Shown: piece after piece, positions 62,102 to 64,000 of the stretch
Layout of the letters: every line of letters starts with the position of its first letter
Position numbering within the stretch: the first letter of the stretch is position 1
NCBI RefSeq assembly: GCF_002909375.1
Contig: NZ_PPXD01000008.1
Span: 62,001-126,000 of the forward strand
Source: Cryobacterium zongtaii
GTDB lineage: Bacteria; Actinomycetota; Actinomycetes; Actinomycetales; Microbacteriaceae
Direction of reading: 5' to 3'
DNA: 64,000 nucleotides
Made by a program: the position numbers and the translations under genes
Notes under the pieces: generated by a model
What the model saw: only the letters and a program-made list of their open reading frames with translations
Database searches by the model: none
Told to the model about the DNA's origin: nothing

Positions 62102-63094
62102 ATGAGCCCCGTTGTTCAGACGCGTGACCTCACCAAGCGGTTCGGCCGGGTGCAGGCCCTCGCCGGCCTCGACCTGTCGGTGGCCGAGGGGGAGGTGCAC
62201 GGTTTCGTCGGCCCGAACGGCGCGGGCAAATCCACCACCATCCGCATCCTGCTCGGCCTGATGCGCGCCGGCGGCGGCTCGGCCAGCGTGCTCGGCGGTG
62301 ATCCCTGGGCGGATGCCTCCGCGCTGCATCGCCGCATCGCCTACGTCCCCGGCGACGTGAGCCTGTGGCCCAACCTCTCCGGCGGCGAGGCCATCGACCT
62401 GCTCGCCCGGCTGCGCGGGGCCCGCACCGCCGATCCGGCCTACCAGGCGCGGCGCCGGCAGTTGCTGGAGCGCTTCCAGCTCGACCCGACCAAAAAGGGC
62501 CGCACCTACTCGACGGGCAACCGGCAGAAGGTGGCCCTCGTCGCGGCGCTCGCCGTGCCCGCCGACCTGCTCATCCTCGACGAACCCACCTCGGGCCTTG
62601 ACCCGCTGATGGATACCGTTTTCAGGGCCGAGATCGTCGCCGCGGCCGCCGACGGTGCCACGGTGTTGCTCTCCAGCCACATCCTCAGCGAGGTCGAGCG
62701 CCTCTGCGACCGGGTGAGCATCATCCGCTCCGGCCGGATCATCGAGACCGGTACCCTGGCCGAGCTGCGCCACCTCACCCGCACCGAGGTGGCCTTCGCC
62801 GCCGCCGGGCTCACGGATGCCCAACTGGCCGGCCTCGCCGCACGGCTGCCGGGCGCGCGTGACCTCTCGGTCGGTGACGACAGGGTGAGCTTCACAGTCG
62901 ACGCCCAGGCGCTGCCCGGGATGCTGCCGGTACTCGCCGAGCTGCGGGTGCAGGGGCTCACCGTTGCGCCGCCCACCCTGGAGAGCCTGTTCCTGCGCCA
63001 CTACGATGACGCGTCGGCGGCCCCGAACGGGCCGGAGAACGTCGATTCAGACCCGGCCGGCGCTCACTCTCCGCAGCACCGGCACCGGCGATGA
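62102..63094 (+). CDS. ABC exporter ATP-binding protein
   Basis: The 330-residue ATPase has Walker A GPNGAGKSTT, Walker B LLILDEPTSGLDPLM, the switch His in LLSSHILSEVER and a signature YSTGNRQKVAL (a variant of LSGGQ). It is similar to ATPases of the ABC-2 antibiotic exporters of the 'exporter of polyketide antibiotics' type. ATG 62102 is seven bases after TAGTCT. Its stop overlaps the permease start. Confidence 0.9.
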   Translation: MSPVVQTRDLTKRFGRVQALAGLDLSVAEGEVHGFVGPNGAGKSTTIRILLGLMRAGGGSASVLGGDPWADASALHRRIAYVPGDVSLWPNLSGGEAIDLLARLRGARTADPAYQARRRQLLERFQLDPTKKGRTYSTGNRQKVALVAALAVPADLLILDEPTSGLDPLMDTVFRAEIVAAAADGATVLLSSHILSEVERLCDRVSIIRSGRIIETGTLAELRHLTRTEVAFAAAGLTDAQLAGLAARLPGARDLSVGDDRVSFTVDAQALPGMLPVLAELRVQGLTVAPPTLESLFLRHYDDASAAPNGPENVDSDPAGAHSPQHRHRR

Positions 63095-64000
63095 CGGCCC
63101 CGGCAGCCCCGGCACGCCAGGCCGCCCCGACGTACGTGCGAGCAGCGGTGCCCACCCTGTGGCCGATGCTGCGGCTGCGGCTGCGACGGGACCGCGTGCA
63201 ACTGCCGATCTGGCTCCTCTCGCTTGCGGCTGTCGCGTTGCTCGCCGGTATCGCCGTGCCCGCCAGTTTCGGCACCCTCGCCGACCGGGAAGCTCTCGTG
63301 CAGATCGCCGTGGGCACGCCGAGCATCCTGATGCTCCGCGGCGAACCGAGGGGCCCCACCACCGACGCGTTGCTGTTCTTCAGCATGTTCGCCAACCTCG
63401 CCGCCGCCGTGGCGTTCATGAGCACGTTCCTCGCGGTGCGGCACAGCCGCGCGGAGGAGGAGGCCGGCCGCAGCGAGCTGATCGGCGCCACCGTCGCCGG
63501 ACGGGTGGTGCCGCTGTTGGCCACGGTGCTGTTCGGCGTCGTCGCGAGCCTGGCCGCGGGAGCCGCGGTGGCGCTGGCCCTGGTCATCGCCGGGCTCGAC
63601 CCGCTCGGCTCGCTCGTCACGGGAGCCGCTCTGGCCGCTACCGGCGTCGCGTTTCTCGGTGTGGGGGTGGTGGCCGCGCAACTGATGCGCACCTCCCGGG
63701 GTGCGAACGGACTGGCGGCCGCCGTGGTCGGTCTGGCCTATGTGCTGCGCGCCGCCGGCGACGCGGGCGGCACCCCGTCCGCCGACGGGCTGAGCCTGAC
63801 GAGCGCCTGGCCGAGCTGGCTGTCCCCGATCGGCTGGGGCCAGCGCGCTCGTGCGTTCACCGAGAACAACCCGGCACCGCTGCTGCTGTCGGTCGCCCTA
63901 GCCGGCCTGCTCGTGGCCGTTGCCGTACTGCTGCAGTCCCGCCGCGACACCGGCTCGAGCGTCTTCGCCGAGCGGGCCGGCCGACCGGCGGCCGGCTGGC
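63091..64000 (+). CDS. ABC exporter permease, N-terminal part (cut by the window end)
   Basis: The frame starts with ATG 63091, overlapping the ATPase stop (ATGA), and is open to the end of the window: 303 codons with about six membrane helices. The sequence LRLRLRRDRVQLPIWLLSLAAVALL and the RAEEEAGRSELIGATVAGRVV segment are typical of the large permeases of antibiotic ABC exporters (about 530 residues). The partner ATPase is adjacent; the substrate is unknown. Confidence 0.87.
   Translation, partial: MTAPAAPARQAAPTYVRAAVPTLWPMLRLRLRRDRVQLPIWLLSLAAVALLAGIAVPASFGTLADREALVQIAVGTPSILMLRGEPRGPTTDALLFFSMFANLAAAVAFMSTFLAVRHSRAEEEAGRSELIGATVAGRVVPLLATVLFGVVASLAAGAAVALALVIAGLDPLGSLVTGAALAATGVAFLGVGVVAAQLMRTSRGANGLAAAVVGLAYVLRAAGDAGGTPSADGLSLTSAWPSWLSPIGWGQRARAFTENNPAPLLLSVALAGLLVAVAVLLQSRRDTGSSVFAERAGRPAAGW

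Overview
The window is a high-GC chromosomal segment whose gene order, codon use and promoters fit an actinobacterium of the family Microbacteriaceae. A Cryobacterium-like genus is a guess. Supporting signs are the NucS mismatch endonuclease, DUF222/HNH and FKBP lipoprotein families, many GTG/TTG starts, genes that overlap by four bases, and many genes whose start lies 6-7 nt after a TANNNT -10 box (leaderless transcription). I see no rRNA, tRNA, CRISPR, phage or insertion sequence; coding density is very high.

Layout. 1-5.6 kb: an aldo/keto reductase end, two secreted lipoproteins, a luxS-pfs methyl-cycle operon and a DUF4287 protein. 5.6-10.7 kb: a disaccharide phosphorylase (GH65) with beta-phosphoglucomutase, and a DHA2 drug exporter. 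10.8-12.6 kb: pnuC-nadR nicotinamide riboside salvage. 12.6-19.1 kb: a tightly overlapping five-gene operon (MoxR AAA+ ATPase, unknown, HEIGHH-metallopeptidase/vWA protein, unknown, PaaK-like adenylate-forming enzyme). This is the best candidate for an undescribed system. 19.2-25.2 kb: DinB-like protein, then a LicT antiterminator with RAT site and terminator in front of a beta-glucoside PTS permease and 6-phospho-beta-glucosidase, then a Cof-type phosphatase. 25.2-30.8 kb: APH-like kinase, LolA-like protein with an ABC exporter, and a divergent MurE-like ligase. 30.8-38.2 kb: histidine utilisation (hutH-hutU-M20 amidohydrolase-hutF-hutI), all on the minus strand. 38.3-42.7 kb: DinB-like protein, zinc-ribbon protein, and gluconate uptake (gntT-gntK) with a divergent GntR regulator. 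42.7-49.6 kb: a GNAT-AAA+ fusion, a class V aminotransferase with a membrane thioredoxin-like protein, a UvrA-like ATPase and panD. 49.7-52.8 kb: DUF222/HNH protein, a SugE/Gdx exporter preceded by a guanidine-III riboswitch, and an FKBP lipoprotein. 52.9-56.8 kb: a small protein, ArsR-SulP, and a convergent LuxR-type regulator carrying a degenerate histidine-kinase module. 57-64 kb: phosphatase, P-loop kinase, nucS, MFS and MATE exporters, and an ABC exporter cut by the window end.

Regulation stands out. Three DosR/DevR-like palindromes (GGGACC-N3/4-GTCCC type) each sit about 41-43 bp upstream of a predicted transcription start, in front of the aminotransferase operon, the small protein and the ArsR-SulP operon. 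Three families of short intergenic palindromes (A, about 60 bp, CGCGAACTGTGA ends; B, CAACTGTTCC...GGACAATTG units; C, ACCATTTGYGGCA units) recur between genes. All assignments come from reading the sequence; no database search was run.
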